Notes: a model not told the origin generated them from the letters alone. A stretch of DNA of 64,000 nucleotides from Gammaproteobacteria bacterium (GCA_026398815.1 JAPLSA010000017.1:558001-622000); one strand, 5' to 3'. Counted from the first letter of the stretch, positions 1-12,250 are shown. Numbers and translations are program-made.

Positions 1-1
1 G

Positions 2-1856
<1,855 letters not shown>

Positions 1857-1857
<1 letters not shown>

Positions 1858-2564
1858 TGAGCGCCGCCCCCAAGCCGAGCTACGACAACCGGCGCGGCCA
1901 GCTGGAAACCTATTTCGACCGCACGGCGGCCGATACCTGGGCGCGGCTGACCTCGACCGCCAAGGTCAGCCGCATCCGCGAAACCGTGCGCGCCGGCCGC
2001 GACGAGATGCGCGGCACGCTGCTCGGCTGGCTGCCGGACGACCTCAGCGGCCGGCGCATCCTCGATGCCGGCTGCGGCACCGGCGCGCTGGCGGTGGAAG
2101 CCGCGCGGCGCGGGGCCGACGTGGTCGCCATCGACATCGCCGGCAACCTGGTCAATGTCGCCCGCGAGCGCGCACCGACCGATCTGAAAGGCACCATCGA
2201 ATTTCACGTCGGCGACATGCTGAACCCGGCGCTCGGCGCGTTCGACCATGTGGTGGCGATGGACTCGCTGATCCACTACCAGCCGGCCGACATCGCCGAC
2301 ACCGTGGCCGCGCTGATGCAGCGCACGCGTCACAGCATGGCCATCACCTTCGCGCCGAAGACCGCACTGCTGACGGTCATGCACAGCATCGGCCTGCTGT
2401 TTCCGCGCGGCGATCGGGCGCCGGCGATCGTGCCGGTCACCGCGCAGACGCTGTGCGGCCTCTTGAAGGACCGGCCCGAAGCCAGCGGCTGGACGTTCGC
2501 GCAGACCCGGCTGGTGACCAGCGGCTTCTACAAGAGTCAGGCTTTCGAACTGCAACGCGCATGA
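1857..2564 (+). CDS. bchM: Mg-protoporphyrin IX O-methyltransferase
   Basis: This 235-residue S-adenosylmethionine-dependent enzyme methylates the C13 propionate of Mg-protoporphyrin IX, making the substrate of the oxidative cyclase encoded downstream by acsF. The SAM-binding motif LDAGCGTGALAVEAA is near residue 64 and the acidic loop VVAIDIAGN follows. The N-terminal YDNRRGQLETYFDRTAADTW is typical of BchM/ChlM. The ATG at 1857 shares its A with the last base of the bchL stop codon (TGATG), and the TGA overlaps the lhaA ATG, so all three genes are likely one transcript. Confidence 0.95.
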
Positions 2565-4039
2565 GCGAGCCCCTGCCAGCGCGGCCGACCTTCGCATCGA
2601 CCTGGAGCCGGGTGTCGACCCGCTTCCTGCCGTTCGCCGATGCCGCGACCATCGAGCTGCCGCTGTCGCGGCTGCTGCGGCTGTCGCTGTTCCAGGTGTC
2701 GGTCGGCATGGCGCTGGCGCTGCTGATCGGCACGCTGAACCGGGTGATGATCGTCGAGCTGCACGTGCCGGCCTGGCTGGTCGGCTTCATGGTGGCGCTG
2801 CCGCTGGTGTTCGCGCCGTTCCGGGCGCTGATCGGCTTCAAGTCCGACACCCACAAGTCCTTTCTCGGCTGGCGGCGGGTGCCGTACATCTGGTTCGGCT
2901 CGATGCTGCAGTTCGGCGGGCTGGCGATCATGCCGTTCGCGCTGATCCTGCTGTCCGGCGATTCACTGCAGCACCCGATCGTCGGCCAGATCGGCGCCGC
3001 GCTCGCCTTTCTGCTGGTCGGCGCCGGCCTGCACACCACGCAGACCGTCGGGCTGGCCTTGGCCACCGATCTGGCGCCGGTCGAATCGCAGCCCAGAGTC
3101 GTGGCGCTGATGTGCTCGATGCTGCTGATCGGCATGGCGCTCAGCGCGGTGATCTTCGGCCTGCTGCTGCGCGATTTCAGCCAGCTGCGGCTGATCCAGG
3201 TGATCCAGGGATCGGCGGCGGTGACCATGCTGCTGAACATCGTGGCGCTGTGGAAGCAGGAGGCGCGCGATCCGGCGCGCACCGCGCACGCGCTGCCGAC
3301 GCCGTCATTCCGCGAATCCTGGCAAAGCTTCAGCCATCGCAGCCATGCGCGGCGCCGGCTGATCGCACTCGGCCTCGGCACCGTGGCGTTCTCGATGCAG
3401 GACATCCTGCTCGAACCCTTCGGCGGCGAGGTGCTGCATCTGGCCGTGGCCTCGACCACGGCGCTGACCGCCGCGCTGGCGCTGGGCGGACTGGCCGGCT
3501 TCGTGATCGCCGCACGCGCCCTGGTGCGCGGGGTTGATCCCTACCGGATGGCGGCCTACGGCGCGGTGGTCGGCATCGCCGCGTTCTCGGCGCTGATCCT
3601 GTCGGCGCCGATGGCCTCGACCCTGCTGTTCGCGGTCGGCGTCGCCGGCATCGGCGTCGGCAGCGGCCTGTTCGGCCACTGCACGCTGACCGCCGCGATG
3701 AGCCTGGCCCCGCAGCGGCAGATCGGGCTGGCGCTCGGCGTCTGGGGCGCGGTGCAGGCGACGGCTGCCGGCGGCGCGATCGCCATCAGCGGATTGCTGC
3801 GCGACGCCATCGCCCATCTGGCGCTGAGTGGCGCGCTCGGCGAAGGACTCGCAGGACCGGCGACCGGCTACACGGTCGTCTATCACCTGGAACTCGGCCT
3901 GCTGTTCGCGACGCTGGTGGCGATCGGCCCGCTGGTTCGCCATTCGGCCGAACGCGATGAACTTGTCGGCACCGGCGGCGACGACGCCGTCTGGCCCAAC
4001 CTGCAGTCGATGAATCTACGGGAGGAGGTAACACAATGA
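2561..4039 (+). CDS. lhaA: Light-harvesting 1 assembly protein LhaA (PucC-family membrane protein)
   Basis: This 492-residue major-facilitator-like protein has about 12 hydrophobic segments and belongs to the BCH2/PucC family, which assists insertion or assembly of light-harvesting 1 polypeptides. Family hallmarks are TLNRVMIVELHVPAWLVG, FKSDTHKSFLGWRRVPYIW and the repeated small-residue helices. Its place between bchM and puhA is the standard position of lhaA and is the main reason for choosing LhaA rather than PucC or BchP2. The ATG at 2561 overlaps the bchM stop. The last codons overlap the puhA ATG, and a strong ribosome-binding sequence (GGGAGGAGG) for puhA lies within its 3' end. Confidence 0.93.
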   Translation: MSEPLPARPTFASTWSRVSTRFLPFADAATIELPLSRLLRLSLFQVSVGMALALLIGTLNRVMIVELHVPAWLVGFMVALPLVFAPFRALIGFKSDTHKSFLGWRRVPYIWFGSMLQFGGLAIMPFALILLSGDSLQHPIVGQIGAALAFLLVGAGLHTTQTVGLALATDLAPVESQPRVVALMCSMLLIGMALSAVIFGLLLRDFSQLRLIQVIQGSAAVTMLLNIVALWKQEARDPARTAHALPTPSFRESWQSFSHRSHARRRLIALGLGTVAFSMQDILLEPFGGEVLHLAVASTTALTAALALGGLAGFVIAARALVRGVDPYRMAAYGAVVGIAAFSALILSAPMASTLLFAVGVAGIGVGSGLFGHCTLTAAMSLAPQRQIGLALGVWGAVQATAAGGAIAISGLLRDAIAHLALSGALGEGLAGPATGYTVVYHLELGLLFATLVAIGPLVRHSAERDELVGTGGDDAVWPNLQSMNLREEVTQ

Positions 4040-4809
4040 ATCACGGTGCCATCACGGCGAGCCTCGATATCGCCCAAGTCGCGCTCTATCTGTTCTGGGG
4101 CTTCTTCGCCGCCCTGGTCATCTACCTGCATCGCGAGGGCCAGCGCGAAGGCTATCCGCTGGAAACCGCCGACCGCTCGCCGAACCAGTTGCAGGAAGGC
4201 CTGGGCGGCCGCCCGGACCCGAAGACCTACCTGCTGCCGCACGGCGGCACCAAGACCGTGCCGGAAGCCTGGAAGGCCGGCCCGCCGGAGCAGCTCAAGG
4301 CGCGCCGCCTCGACCGCAACCCGGATTCGCCGCTGGTGCCGACCGGCAACCCGCTGCTGGCCGGCGTCGGCCCCGGCGCCTGGACCGAACGCGACGATCA
4401 TCCGGATCTGGAACTGACCGGCACGCCGAAGATCGTGCCGCTGCGCAGCGACCCGGACTACGGCGTCGCCAAGGGTGATCCGGACCCGCGCGGCAAGCGC
4501 GTGCTCGGCGCCGACGGCAAGTCCGGCGGCATCTGCGTCGACCTGTGGGTCGATCGCTCCGAGCGGCTGTTCCGCTACTTCGAAGTGCAGGTCGGCGACG
4601 GCAGCACAGTGCTGCTGCCGTGGAACTTCGCGACCGTGGCCGGCGACGGCACGGTGAAGGTCGGCGCGATCCTCGGCAGCCAGTTCGCCGATGTGCCGAA
4701 GATCCGCACGCCGCAACAGGTGACCTTGCGCGAGGAAGACATGATCGCCGGCTACTACGGCGCCGGCACGCTGTACGCCACGCCGGATCGCCTCGGGCCG
4801 CTGCTGTGA
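4036..4809 (+). CDS. puhA: Photosynthetic reaction centre H subunit
   Basis: PuhA (257 residues) caps the L-M core of the type II reaction centre and shapes proton uptake at QB. It has one N-terminal membrane helix (about residues 12-31, VALYLFWGFFAALVIYL) followed by the charged HREGQREGYPLE motif, then a soluble PRC-barrel domain containing SGGICVDLWVDRSERLFRYFE-like strands. The length is the usual one. The ATG at 4036 is preceded by GGGAGGAGG nine bases upstream, the best ribosome-binding site in this operon and fitting for an abundant structural subunit. The GTG of puhB overlaps its stop codon. Confidence 0.97.
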   Translation: MNHGAITASLDIAQVALYLFWGFFAALVIYLHREGQREGYPLETADRSPNQLQEGLGGRPDPKTYLLPHGGTKTVPEAWKAGPPEQLKARRLDRNPDSPLVPTGNPLLAGVGPGAWTERDDHPDLELTGTPKIVPLRSDPDYGVAKGDPDPRGKRVLGADGKSGGICVDLWVDRSERLFRYFEVQVGDGSTVLLPWNFATVAGDGTVKVGAILGSQFADVPKIRTPQQVTLREEDMIAGYYGAGTLYATPDRLGPLL

Positions 4810-5486
4810 GCGACCGCGCGCCGCACCACGACGACTACAACTTCGCCGGCGTGCGCGAACTGCCGGAGCCGCTGCCCGACGGCGAACGCGTGCTCTGGCA
4901 GGGCGCGCCGCGCTGGACCTCGCTGTACCGGCGCGCCTTCCACGGCCGCAGCATCGCCATCTACTTCGCGCTGCTGATCGGCTCGCGCGGCGTGGCGGTG
5001 CTGGCCGGTGGCGGCCATCCGGCGGATGCCCTGCAGGCGATGAGCTACCTGCTGCCGCTGGCGGTTGCCGGCCTGGCGATGCTGGCGCTGGTTGCCTGGC
5101 TCACGGCGCGCGCGACCTGGTACACGATCACCAGCCGGCGGGTGCTGATGCGCGTCGGCGTGGTGCTGGAGATCACCTTCAACTTCCCGCATGCGGTCGT
5201 CGCCTCGGCCGGGCTGCGCGAACACGCCGAAGGCACCGGCGACATCCCGCTGCGCTTCAGCGACGGCAACAGCATCGCCTACGCCCACCTGTGGCCGCAC
5301 GCCAAGCCCTGGCAGTTCCGCCAGACCGAGCCGATGCTGCGGTCGATCGAGCAGCCGCGTCAGGTCGCGGCACTGCTGGCGCAGGCGATCGCCCAGGCCA
5401 GCGGCGGCACGGCGCTACCGGTGGGTCAGTCGACGTCGATCCGCACGAGGCCGCTGGCCGGCCTGTCGGCAACCGTCGGCGGCTGA
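4806..5486 (+). CDS. puhB: Photosynthetic complex assembly protein PuhB
   Basis: This 226-residue membrane protein of the PuhB family has bacterial PH-like repeats and is needed for reaction-centre assembly. The GTG at 4806 overlaps the puhA TGA, and the reading starts [20 protein letters not shown]. The segment [13 protein letters not shown] is the family signature near the N terminus. Three hydrophobic helices follow, and then the PH-like stretch [20 protein letters not shown]. The longer frame reaching back to 4545 lies inside puhA. Its position between puhA and puhC is canonical. Confidence 0.93.
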   Translation: MSDRAPHHDDYNFAGVRELPEPLPDGERVLWQGAPRWTSLYRRAFHGRSIAIYFALLIGSRGVAVLAGGGHPADALQAMSYLLPLAVAGLAMLALVAWLTARATWYTITSRRVLMRVGVVLEITFNFPHAVVASAGLREHAEGTGDIPLRFSDGNSIAYAHLWPHAKPWQFRQTEPMLRSIEQPRQVAALLAQAIAQASGGTALPVGQSTSIRTRPLAGLSATVGG

Positions 5487-5521
5487 TCGCCCTTCCCTTG
5501 TTGCCCGCCCGGACCCGCCCG

Positions 5522-6037
5522 ATGAACGCCACGCCTGCCGATCGCCGCGAAACCAACCTGCGCCTGCCGCTCTATGCGGTGCTGACCGTGATCGGGCTGG
5601 CCTTCGCGCTGGCCATCGACAGCCGCCTCGATGCCCGCCACGGCGGCGCCCCGGCCGGCAGCGCGGTGACCGATGCCGCGATCGTCGCCGGGCGCGCCCT
5701 GCGTTTCGAGGATCTGCAGGGTGGCGACATCGGCATCTTCGACGACGCCAGCGGCGAGCGCATCGACACCCTCGCGCCCGGTCAGGACAACTTCATGCGC
5801 GGCATGGTGCGGGCGCTGGTCCGCGAACGGCGCAAGGCCGGCATCGGCCGCGAACTGCCGTTCCACTTGAGCCTGCATGGCGACGGCCACCTGCTGCTGG
5901 CCGATCCGGCGACCGGCGAGCGCCTGGACCTGGGCTCGTTCGGCTCGGAGAACATCAGCGATTTCGCCCGCCTGCTGCCGTCCGGTGCGGCCGTCAACGC
6001 GGCAGGTGGCCATTCGCTGCACGCACCGGCCGGCTGA
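5522..6037 (+). CDS. puhC: Photosynthetic complex assembly protein PuhC
   Basis: This 171-residue protein has a single N-terminal membrane anchor (about residues 17-32) and a periplasmic domain, as in the PuhC family that supports LH1-reaction centre organisation. Family-like motifs are [21 protein letters not shown] and the [18 protein letters not shown] segment, which is the best conserved part. The ATG at 5522 is 36 bases after puhB. In several related clusters a small hypothetical gene sits between puhC and acsF; here only 41 bases separate them. Confidence 0.92.
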   Translation: MNATPADRRETNLRLPLYAVLTVIGLAFALAIDSRLDARHGGAPAGSAVTDAAIVAGRALRFEDLQGGDIGIFDDASGERIDTLAPGQDNFMRGMVRALVRERRKAGIGRELPFHLSLHGDGHLLLADPATGERLDLGSFGSENISDFARLLPSGAAVNAAGGHSLHAPAG

Positions 6038-6078
6038 GCCCCGCCGATTCCCCTGAATCCTGTCCTGCCGAGCATCCC

Positions 6079-7158
6079 ATGAGCACAGCCACCGCCAGCG
6101 CCCCCGCCGCAGCCCGCCTGCCGAACGAAACCACGCGCCGCGCGCAGGAAGACACGCTGCTGACGCCGCGCTTCTACACCACCGACATGAAAGCGATGGA
6201 CGCCATCGACGTGTCGCCGATCCGCGCCCAGTGGCAGTCGTTGATGGACGAGTACAAGGCCGACAACAATAAAATCCACTTCACCCGGCCGGCCAACCTG
6301 ATGGCGGATTACTCCAATCTGCCGGAAGGTCTGCACAAGGAATTCGTCGACTTCATGGTGTCGTCGATCACCTCCGAATACTCCGGCTGCGTGCTCTACA
6401 ACGAGATCAAGAAGAACGTCGACAACCCGGACATGAAGGAACTGTTCGGCTACATGGCGCGCGATGAAGCCCGCCATGCCGGCTTCATCAACCAGTGGCT
6501 GAAGGATTTCGGCATCGCGGTGGATCTCGGCTTCCTGACCCGGGCCAAGAAGTACACCTACTTCAAGCCCAAGTTCATCTTCTATGCGACCTACCTCAGC
6601 GAGAAGATCGGCTACGCCCGCTACATCACCATCTTCCGGCAGATCGAGAAGCATCCGGAACTCAAGTTCCACCCGATCTTTGGCTGGTTCGACCAGTGGT
6701 GCAACGACGAATTCCGCCACGGCGAAAGCTTCGCACTGCTGATGCGCGCCAATCCGAAGCTGCTGGAAGGCCGCAACCGGCTGTGGATCCGCTTCTTCGT
6801 ACTGGCCGTCTACGCCACCATGTTCGTCCGCGACCAGTCGCGGCCGGAGATGCACGAGGCGCTGGCGATCGACCCGCGCCAGTACGACTACGAGGTGTTC
6901 CGCATCACCTCGGAGATCTCCAGACAGGTGTTCCCGTTCACCGTCGACATCGATCACCCGCGCTTCCGCGCCTGCCTGGAAAAGCTGCTGGCGATCTCCG
7001 CCGCCAATGACCGGGCCCGCGCCGGCGGCGGCCTGCTGAACGCGATCCGGCGCATCGGCTACGGCGCTTCGGCAGCACTGACCTTCCTGCGCCTGTACAC
7101 GATCCCGGTCATCGAACACCGGCTGCCGGCCGATGTCCGGCTGTCGCCGAGCTGGTAG
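6079..7158 (+). CDS. acsF: Aerobic Mg-protoporphyrin IX monomethyl ester oxidative cyclase
   Basis: AcsF (359 residues) is the di-iron, oxygen-dependent enzyme that closes the isocyclic E ring of bacteriochlorophyll. Iron-ligand signatures are [23 protein letters not shown] and [11 protein letters not shown], giving the paired E-x-x-H pattern. The N-terminal [20 protein letters not shown] matches the family. Its presence means the last ring closure can use O2, which fits an aerobic or microaerobic phototroph. The window shows no bchE, but the rest of the cluster lies outside, so its absence cannot be concluded. Confidence 0.96.
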   Translation: MSTATASAPAAARLPNETTRRAQEDTLLTPRFYTTDMKAMDAIDVSPIRAQWQSLMDEYKADNNKIHFTRPANLMADYSNLPEGLHKEFVDFMVSSITSEYSGCVLYNEIKKNVDNPDMKELFGYMARDEARHAGFINQWLKDFGIAVDLGFLTRAKKYTYFKPKFIFYATYLSEKIGYARYITIFRQIEKHPELKFHPIFGWFDQWCNDEFRHGESFALLMRANPKLLEGRNRLWIRFFVLAVYATMFVRDQSRPEMHEALAIDPRQYDYEVFRITSEISRQVFPFTVDIDHPRFRACLEKLLAISAANDRARAGGGLLNAIRRIGYGASAALTFLRLYTIPVIEHRLPADVRLSPSW

Positions 7159-7230
7159 CGCCGCGCGTCACGCGTCCGCCTGTGGACCGCGACCGCCGAA
7201 CCGCCCGCTCCTGACCGTTCTCCGGCCGCG

Positions 7231-8028
7231 ATGACCGACCTCGCCCTGACCGTCGCCTACACGCTGTTCGTCTGGTGGTTCGCCACCGGCGCGATCCTGT
7301 GGCTGGACGGCCTGCCGCCGCGCACCTATCGCTACAGCCTCGGCGCGGCTTCGGTGCTGCTGCTGGGAGCCGTGCAACTGCTGTCGAGCAGCGCCGGCGA
7401 CCCGAGCCCGGTCGGCGCGGCGCTGGCGTTCACCGCCAGCCTCGCGGTCTGGGGCTGGCTGGAAATGAGCTTCCTGATGGGCTTCATTACCGGCCCCCGG
7501 CGTTCACCCTGCCCGGCCGGTGCGCGTGGCCTGCAACGCGCGCGCTACGCGCTGGAAGCGGTGCTGCACCACGAGATCGCCCTGGCGGCCGGCGCGCTGC
7601 TGGTGGCGGTGGTGACCTGGGAGGCGCCGAACAGCACCGGCCTGTGGACCTTCCTGATCCTGTGGGCGATGCGCACCAGCGCCAAGCTCAACGTGTTCCT
7701 CGGCGTCCGCAACCTGTCGGAAAGTTTCCTGCCCGATCACCTGCGCTACCTGCAGACCTACTTCGCGCGGCGGCCGATGAACCTGCTGTTCCCGTGGCCG
7801 GTGATCGCCGCCACCACCATCGCTACGCTGCTCTGGCGACTGGCCATCAATGCCGACGACGGCAGCCATGACGCCGTGTCGCTCGGCTTCCTCGCCACAT
7901 TGCTGTCGCTGGCGGTGCTGGAGCACTGGTTCCTGGTGCTGCCGATCCCGGCCGACGCGCTGTGGCGCTGGGGACTCAGTTCGCGCCGGCCGCTGGACCG
8001 CTCCCCGCCGCCTGCCTCGTCGTCCTGA
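7231..8028 (+). CDS. puhE: Photosynthetic complex assembly protein 2 (PuhE)
   Basis: This 265-residue polytopic membrane protein has about seven hydrophobic segments and belongs to the PuhE family (photosynthetic complex assembly protein 2). Recognisable motifs are FVWWFATGAILWLDGLP at the N terminus, MSFLMGFITGPRR, the ALEAVLHHEIALA segment, and RTSAKLNVFLGVRNLSESFL. It is the usual last gene of the puh-acsF block, and the transcription direction changes after it. It starts 72 bases after acsF, with no ribosome-binding site stronger than weak purines visible. Confidence 0.9.
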   Translation: MTDLALTVAYTLFVWWFATGAILWLDGLPPRTYRYSLGAASVLLLGAVQLLSSSAGDPSPVGAALAFTASLAVWGWLEMSFLMGFITGPRRSPCPAGARGLQRARYALEAVLHHEIALAAGALLVAVVTWEAPNSTGLWTFLILWAMRTSAKLNVFLGVRNLSESFLPDHLRYLQTYFARRPMNLLFPWPVIAATTIATLLWRLAINADDGSHDAVSLGFLATLLSLAVLEHWFLVLPIPADALWRWGLSSRRPLDRSPPPASSS

Positions 8029-8080
8029 GCAGGCGCCGGCGCACCCAGCCACAGCAGAGATAGCCGACGCCGGCGACCGA

Positions 8081-8860
8081 TCAGCCGCGCGGATCGCCGG
8101 GCAGGTACTGGCCAGTCACCGCCTTGTAGGCGTTCGAAGTGTTCGGGCCCGGCACGCCATCCACCTTCAGGAAGATCTGCGGGAAGCCGCTCAGCCAGCG
8201 CTGCAGCGCTTCGACCTGGTTCGCCACCGCCGCCTCCTTGGGCCGCGTCGTCGCGTAGCGCGGCAGCGTCTGCGCAGCGGCCACGAAGCGGACCTGGCCC
8301 AGCTCGGCGAGCCGGCGCAGCAGCACCGCTGCGCCGCACTGGTCGCTGACCGCTGTCGGCGACCAGACGCCGTCCTTCACGTACTTGCCGCTGACATAGT
8401 GGTTCGAGCCGCCCCACAGGTACGGCGACAGGGTTTCCGGGTGATAGGTGCGATAGCCCCAGCCGTTGTACAGCTCCAGCCGGTACAGCGTGCCGGCCAG
8501 GCTCCAGTCGATGTCGGGACCGAGCTTCTTCATCGCCAGCGCGTCGACGGCGCTGGCTTCCCAGGTGAAGGGCGGCGAACCGCTGGCGGGCCGACCGGCC
8601 GGCACCTGCACGGTGCGCGCGGTCAGCGGATCGCCGTTGTGGAGATGGCGCGCGAAGTTCTGGCTCGACTCCATGTTGTGAGTGACGGCGATGAAATGCC
8701 ACGGCACGCCGCTCAGCTTCGACACCGCTTCGTAGCGGCCGCGATTCGTCAGCAGCTTGTCGACCAGGCCGGCGACCAGCTTGGCCTTGCCCGGATTGAT
8801 CACGCAGCGATTGAACAGGGTTTCGTACTCGTTGCGCAGGGCGGCGGTGAGGCTGGGCAT
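8081..8860 (-). CDS. Lysozyme-family protein with peptidoglycan-binding C terminus
   Basis: This 259-residue protein resembles the stand-alone lysozyme/peptidoglycan-binding family (COG5526-like). The N-terminal half contains VPWHFIAVTHNMESSQNFARHLHNGDPL, with a possible catalytic Glu in the NMESSQNF segment, then YNGWGYRTYHPETLSPYLWGG and GSNHYVSGKYVKDG, typical of these putative muramidases. The C-terminal 60 residues (LQRWLSGFPQIFLKVDGVPG, then SNAYKAVTGQYLPGDP) form a peptidoglycan_binding_1-like repeat. There is no signal peptide. GGAGG lies nine bases before the ATG. It is convergent with puhE and has no phage neighbours. Cell-wall cleavage is inferred from the family only. Confidence 0.75.
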   Translation of the reverse strand: MPSLTAALRNEYETLFNRCVINPGKAKLVAGLVDKLLTNRGRYEAVSKLSGVPWHFIAVTHNMESSQNFARHLHNGDPLTARTVQVPAGRPASGSPPFTWEASAVDALAMKKLGPDIDWSLAGTLYRLELYNGWGYRTYHPETLSPYLWGGSNHYVSGKYVKDGVWSPTAVSDQCGAAVLLRRLAELGQVRFVAAAQTLPRYATTRPKEAAVANQVEALQRWLSGFPQIFLKVDGVPGPNTSNAYKAVTGQYLPGDPRG

Positions 8861-9012
8861 GGGCGTGATCCTCCGTCGGGAACCGGGCTGCCGGCCGTCG
8901 CGCTGCGGGCGCCGCCAGCGCTGCGAATCTAGCGAAGCGCATCGGTCGCCGACAGGGCCGCACGGCGGCCACGATGAACCCGGTCACACAGCGGCCGGTC
9001 GAGCATCCGCCC

Positions 9013-9684
9013 TCAGTCGGCCGATGCCGGACGCTGCAGGTGGACGACGCCATAAGCCGCCGCCAGCGCCAGACAGATCAGCACCGGCCCCCACAGCGCC
9101 GCGAACCCCCATTCCAGCCAGGCCCGGGCGCCGGCCACGGCACCGGCCGTGAAACCGGCCAGCACCAGCAGATGCAGGCGCACGCGACGGCCGTCGACCG
9201 GCAGCCGGCGCAGCCAGTGGCCGAGCGCGATGCCCAGGTCGGTGACGATGCCGGTGACGTGGGTGGTGCGGATCACCGTACCGCTGTAGGTCGACACCAT
9301 CGCGTTCTGGATGCCGCAGGCCGCCGAGGCCCACAGCGCGGCGGTCGGGGCGTCGTGATGGAAGCCGCGCAGCGCCGCCGCCAGCAGCGCCGCTTCGATC
9401 AGCAGGCAGATGCCGTAGCGCCGACCGAGCCGCAAGGTGCTGTCTTCCAGCAGCGCGCCGCTGAGTGCTGCGCCGGCGAAGAAGGCCAGCACCACCAGCG
9501 CCAGATGCAGGCTGGCCGCCAGATGCCCGCGCGCCAGTTCCAGCCCCAGCCACGACACCGAGCCGGTGACGTGCGAGATCGCCTGATGCTCGAAGCTCAG
9601 CAGGCCGACGGCGTTGATGCCGCCGGCGTTCAGCGCCAGCAGCCAAGCACCCCATTCCACCCAGGTTGGCAGCCGTTTGGTCAT
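9013..9684 (-). CDS. YoaK/DUF1275 family membrane protein
   Basis: This 223-residue integral membrane protein has about six hydrophobic segments. The GGINAVGLLSFEHQAISHVTG start, the CGIQNAMVSTYSGTVIRTTHVTG motif and the following LGIALGHWLRR region are hallmarks of the DUF1275/YoaK family, whose function is poorly defined. Most members are single genes, as this one appears to be. It sits between the photosynthesis and chemotaxis blocks, with the terminator at 9727-9762 isolating it from the receptor gene upstream on the same strand. Confidence 0.8.
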   Translation of the reverse strand: MTKRLPTWVEWGAWLLALNAGGINAVGLLSFEHQAISHVTGSVSWLGLELARGHLAASLHLALVVLAFFAGAALSGALLEDSTLRLGRRYGICLLIEAALLAAALRGFHHDAPTAALWASAACGIQNAMVSTYSGTVIRTTHVTGIVTDLGIALGHWLRRLPVDGRRVRLHLLVLAGFTAGAVAGARAWLEWGFAALWGPVLICLALAAAYGVVHLQRPASAD

Positions 9685-9726
9685 AGCGGCGGCAGTATCG
9701 GGGCGACGGCGCGTCGCGTCGACATC

Positions 9727-9762
9727 AAAAAGGCGGGTGCGGCGCTCCCGCCCGCACCCGCC
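9727..9762 (-). terminator. Intrinsic terminator after the 9784-11052 chemoreceptor gene
   Basis: Read on the minus strand, there is a perfect 11-bp GC stem (9752-9762 with 9732-9742), a nine-base loop, and five T residues (complement of 9727-9731). It lies 21 bases after the receptor stop codon and marks the end of the chemotaxis block. Confidence 0.9.
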
Positions 9763-9783
9763 CTTGGGTCCTGCCCTTGAGGG

Positions 9784-11052
9784 TCAGAACAGCTCGACAG
9801 CACCGGCCTGCATCGACAGCTGTGCCACCGGCTTGTGCACCGGCGCGCGCCAGTCGGACTTGCCGGCCTCGGCTGCGGCCGGCGCCGCAGGGGGTGGCGG
9901 CGTCGCCATCGTCGGTGCCGGCTTTGGTGCGACGTAGGCCGGCGCGGCCTGCGGGTAGCCGGGCATCGGGCTCGGCGCCGCAGGGTGCGGCAGCGCCTCG
10001 TTGACCAGCACCGCCTGCAGGCTCTGGGTTTCATCGCCGATCTGGCGCAGCCGGTTCAGATGCAGCAGGGCCGAGCCCAGCGCCTGGGTGGCGATGTCCT
10101 CGAACTGCAGGCAGCGCACCGCCTGGCCGACCGCCACGTTGATCTGCTCGCCGGCGGCATGGGCTTCGCGCGCCGACACCGCCACCGCGCCGTTGATCTC
10201 CTCGACCTGCTGCATCAGCCGGCCGACCTCGTTGCGTGCCTGGTGGCTGGCGCTCATGTCGCGGGTCGCCATCTCGCCGACCGCTTCGCGGACCTTGGCG
10301 ATCGAATCCTTGGAGCTGAACACCAGCTTGCGGATCTGCTCGTTGAAGCTGGTCGAGCGCTCCGACAGGTTGCGCACTTCCTCGGCCACCACCGCGAAGC
10401 CGCGTCCGGCTTCGCCGGCACGGGCCGCTTCGATCGCCGCGTTCAGCGCCAGCAGATTGGTCTGGTCGGCGATGGTCTTGACGTCGCCCAGCAGTTCGAA
10501 GATGGCGTCGAGATGCTTGACCATCGCATCGATGTGCTGGACCGAGGTCGCGCTCTGGCGGCTGACGCCGGCCAGGATGTCGACCAGGCCTTCCATCAGC
10601 TGGCTGGCGGTGCGGGCGAAGTGCTGCACGTCGACGCCGCCGCCGTGGGAGCCTTCGGCGCGGCTCAGGATGCGGCCGACAGCCGCTTCCTGCGCCTGGC
10701 TCTGGCGGTTCATCGTCTCGAAGGCGCCGGTCAGGCTGCGCACCGCTTCGAGGATCAGGCTGCGCACCCGCTCCACTTCGTGCTGGACGCCGGTCGATTC
10801 GTTGATCAGCCCGCCGCGCAGTTCATCGAGCATCTGCCGGTGATGGTGCAGCTGGCCCTCGTGGACGCTGGCCAGCTGGCGCTCGCGACGATCGCCGCGC
10901 CGGGCCACCCAGCCGAACGCCGCCCAGCCACCCAGCGCCAGCAAGGCACCGGCCCAGACGGCCGCAGTCGAGGCACCGAGGGCGAACAGCAGGAAGAAGG
11001 CGGCGGTGCCGGCCAGCGGCAACAGCCAGGGTTTGTGTTGGATCGCGTTCAT
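9784..11052 (-). CDS. Chemoreceptor with short membrane anchor and no sensor domain; VELF tail
   Basis: This 422-residue methyl-accepting protein has two adjacent hydrophobic helices at about residues 9-47 and almost no periplasmic loop, so it probably senses an internal or membrane-derived signal. The signalling hairpin tip is the [37 protein letters not shown] region near residues 190-230. The C terminus is a Pro/Ala-rich linker ending in GAVELF, not the WTEF tail of the other receptors here. CheD, three genes upstream in the operon, ends in GSVELF. The family resembles McpA/HlyB-type receptors that sit beside cheB and cheD. It is transcribed after cheB with a 133-base gap and followed by a terminator. 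Confidence 0.88.
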   Translation of the reverse strand: MNAIQHKPWLLPLAGTAAFFLLFALGASTAAVWAGALLALGGWAAFGWVARRGDRRERQLASVHEGQLHHHRQMLDELRGGLINESTGVQHEVERVRSLILEAVRSLTGAFETMNRQSQAQEAAVGRILSRAEGSHGGGVDVQHFARTASQLMEGLVDILAGVSRQSATSVQHIDAMVKHLDAIFELLGDVKTIADQTNLLALNAAIEAARAGEAGRGFAVVAEEVRNLSERSTSFNEQIRKLVFSSKDSIAKVREAVGEMATRDMSASHQARNEVGRLMQQVEEINGAVAVSAREAHAAGEQINVAVGQAVRCLQFEDIATQALGSALLHLNRLRQIGDETQSLQAVLVNEALPHPAAPSPMPGYPQAAPAYVAPKPAPTMATPPPPAAPAAAEAGKSDWRAPVHKPVAQLSMQAGAVELF

Positions 11053-11185
11053 GTCGGTGGTTCCGGGTTCGCGGTTGATCGGGAAGGCGTGTCGGTGGTC
11101 GTGGGCAGCGGCTGCGGCAGGGCGGGAAGCGAGAGGCTGGAGAGTGATCGGCGGGCCGGGCGAATACTTGACGGCGGCGGTCCCG

Positions 11186-12250
11186 CTAGGCCGCCCGCCG
11201 GTCGGCGGCGCACAGGTTCAGCAGTTCGGCGGCGATGTTGTCGAGCTTGATCGCCCGGTCGGCCGCGCCCATCTTGAAAGCCGCGCCGGGCATGCCCCAG
11301 ACCACGCTGGACGCCTCGTCCTGGACGATCGTGTGAGCGCCGACCTTGAGCATCTCCAGCAGGCCGCGGGCGCCGTCGTCGCCCATGCCGGTCAGGATGC
11401 AGCCGACCGCGTTGGCGCCAGCGAAGCGCGCGACCGACTTGAACAGCACGTCGACGCTCGGCCGGTGGCGGTTTTCCGGCGGCGCGTCGGTCAGCCGGGT
11501 GACATAGCGGGCGCCGCTGCGGGTGATTTCCAGATGACGGTCGCCCGGCGCGATGTAGACGTGGCCGGGCACGATCTGCTGGCCATCGCGCGCTTCGCAG
11601 ACCGCCATCGCCGACGAGCGATCCATGCGCAGCGCGAACGGCCCGGAGAACATCGCCGGAATGTGCTGGGTGATGACGATCGCCGGCGCATCGGCCGGCA
11701 TCCGCTCCAGCACTTCCTTGATCGCCTCGGTGCCGCCGGTCGAGGCGCCGATCGCGATCAGGCGCTCGGTGGTGCGGTAGCGGTTGCCGACCGAGGCCAG
11801 CGGCCCTTTCGGTGCCGGCTTCGGGAACGGCGGCGGCCGGACATGGCTGCGGGCTGCCGACTTCACCTTGGCGATCAGGTCGGCGGTGTAGCTGCGCATG
11901 CCGGCGGCGAGATCGATCTTCGGCTTGGTGACGAAATCCACGGCGCCGAGTTCCATCGCCTGCAGCGTCACTTCGGCGCCCTTCTCGGTCAGCGACGACA
12001 CCATCACCACCGGCATCGGCCGCAGCCGCATCAGGTTCTCGAGAAAAGTCAGGCCATCCATCTTCGGCATCTCGACGTCGAGCGTCAGCACGTCGGGGTT
12101 CAGGGCCTTGATCAGGTCGCGGGCGACGAAGGGATCGGGCGCCGCGCCGACCACTTCGAGTTCGCGGTCGCTCGACATGATTTCGGTCAGCAGCTGCCGC
12201 ATCAGTGCGGAGTCGTCGACGATCAGGACCTTGATGATCTTGTTGGGCAT
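11186..12250 (-). CDS. cheB: Chemotaxis protein-glutamate methylesterase CheB
   Basis: This 354-residue protein has an N-terminal receiver domain ([11 protein letters not shown], phospho-acceptor in [15 protein letters not shown] switch lysine) and a C-terminal methylesterase domain with the Ser-His-Asp set in IGASTGG, ITQHIP and [10 protein letters not shown]. It removes methyl groups from receptors once phosphorylated by CheA. Its ATG overlaps the cheD stop (ATGA), so cheR-cheD-cheB is one coupled unit. The length is standard. Confidence 0.96.
   Translation of the reverse strand: MPNKIIKVLIVDDSALMRQLLTEIMSSDRELEVVGAAPDPFVARDLIKALNPDVLTLDVEMPKMDGLTFLENLMRLRPMPVVMVSSLTEKGAEVTLQAMELGAVDFVTKPKIDLAAGMRSYTADLIAKVKSAARSHVRPPPFPKPAPKGPLASVGNRYRTTERLIAIGASTGGTEAIKEVLERMPADAPAIVITQHIPAMFSGPFALRMDRSSAMAVCEARDGQQIVPGHVYIAPGDRHLEITRSGARYVTRLTDAPPENRHRPSVDVLFKSVARFAGANAVGCILTGMGDDGARGLLEMLKVGAHTIVQDEASSVVWGMPGAAFKMGAADRAIKLDNIAAELLNLCAADRRAA

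Noticed and set aside
4022-7230. PpsR/CrtJ (TGT-N12-ACA) operator sites within the puh-acsF block
   Set aside because: No convincing site was seen in the short intergenic gaps. The operon promoter lies outside the window.
8081-8860. Prophage remnant suggested by a lysozyme-like gene
   Set aside because: No holin, structural or integrase gene lies nearby, and neighbours are ordinary chromosomal genes. This lysozyme family also occurs outside phages.
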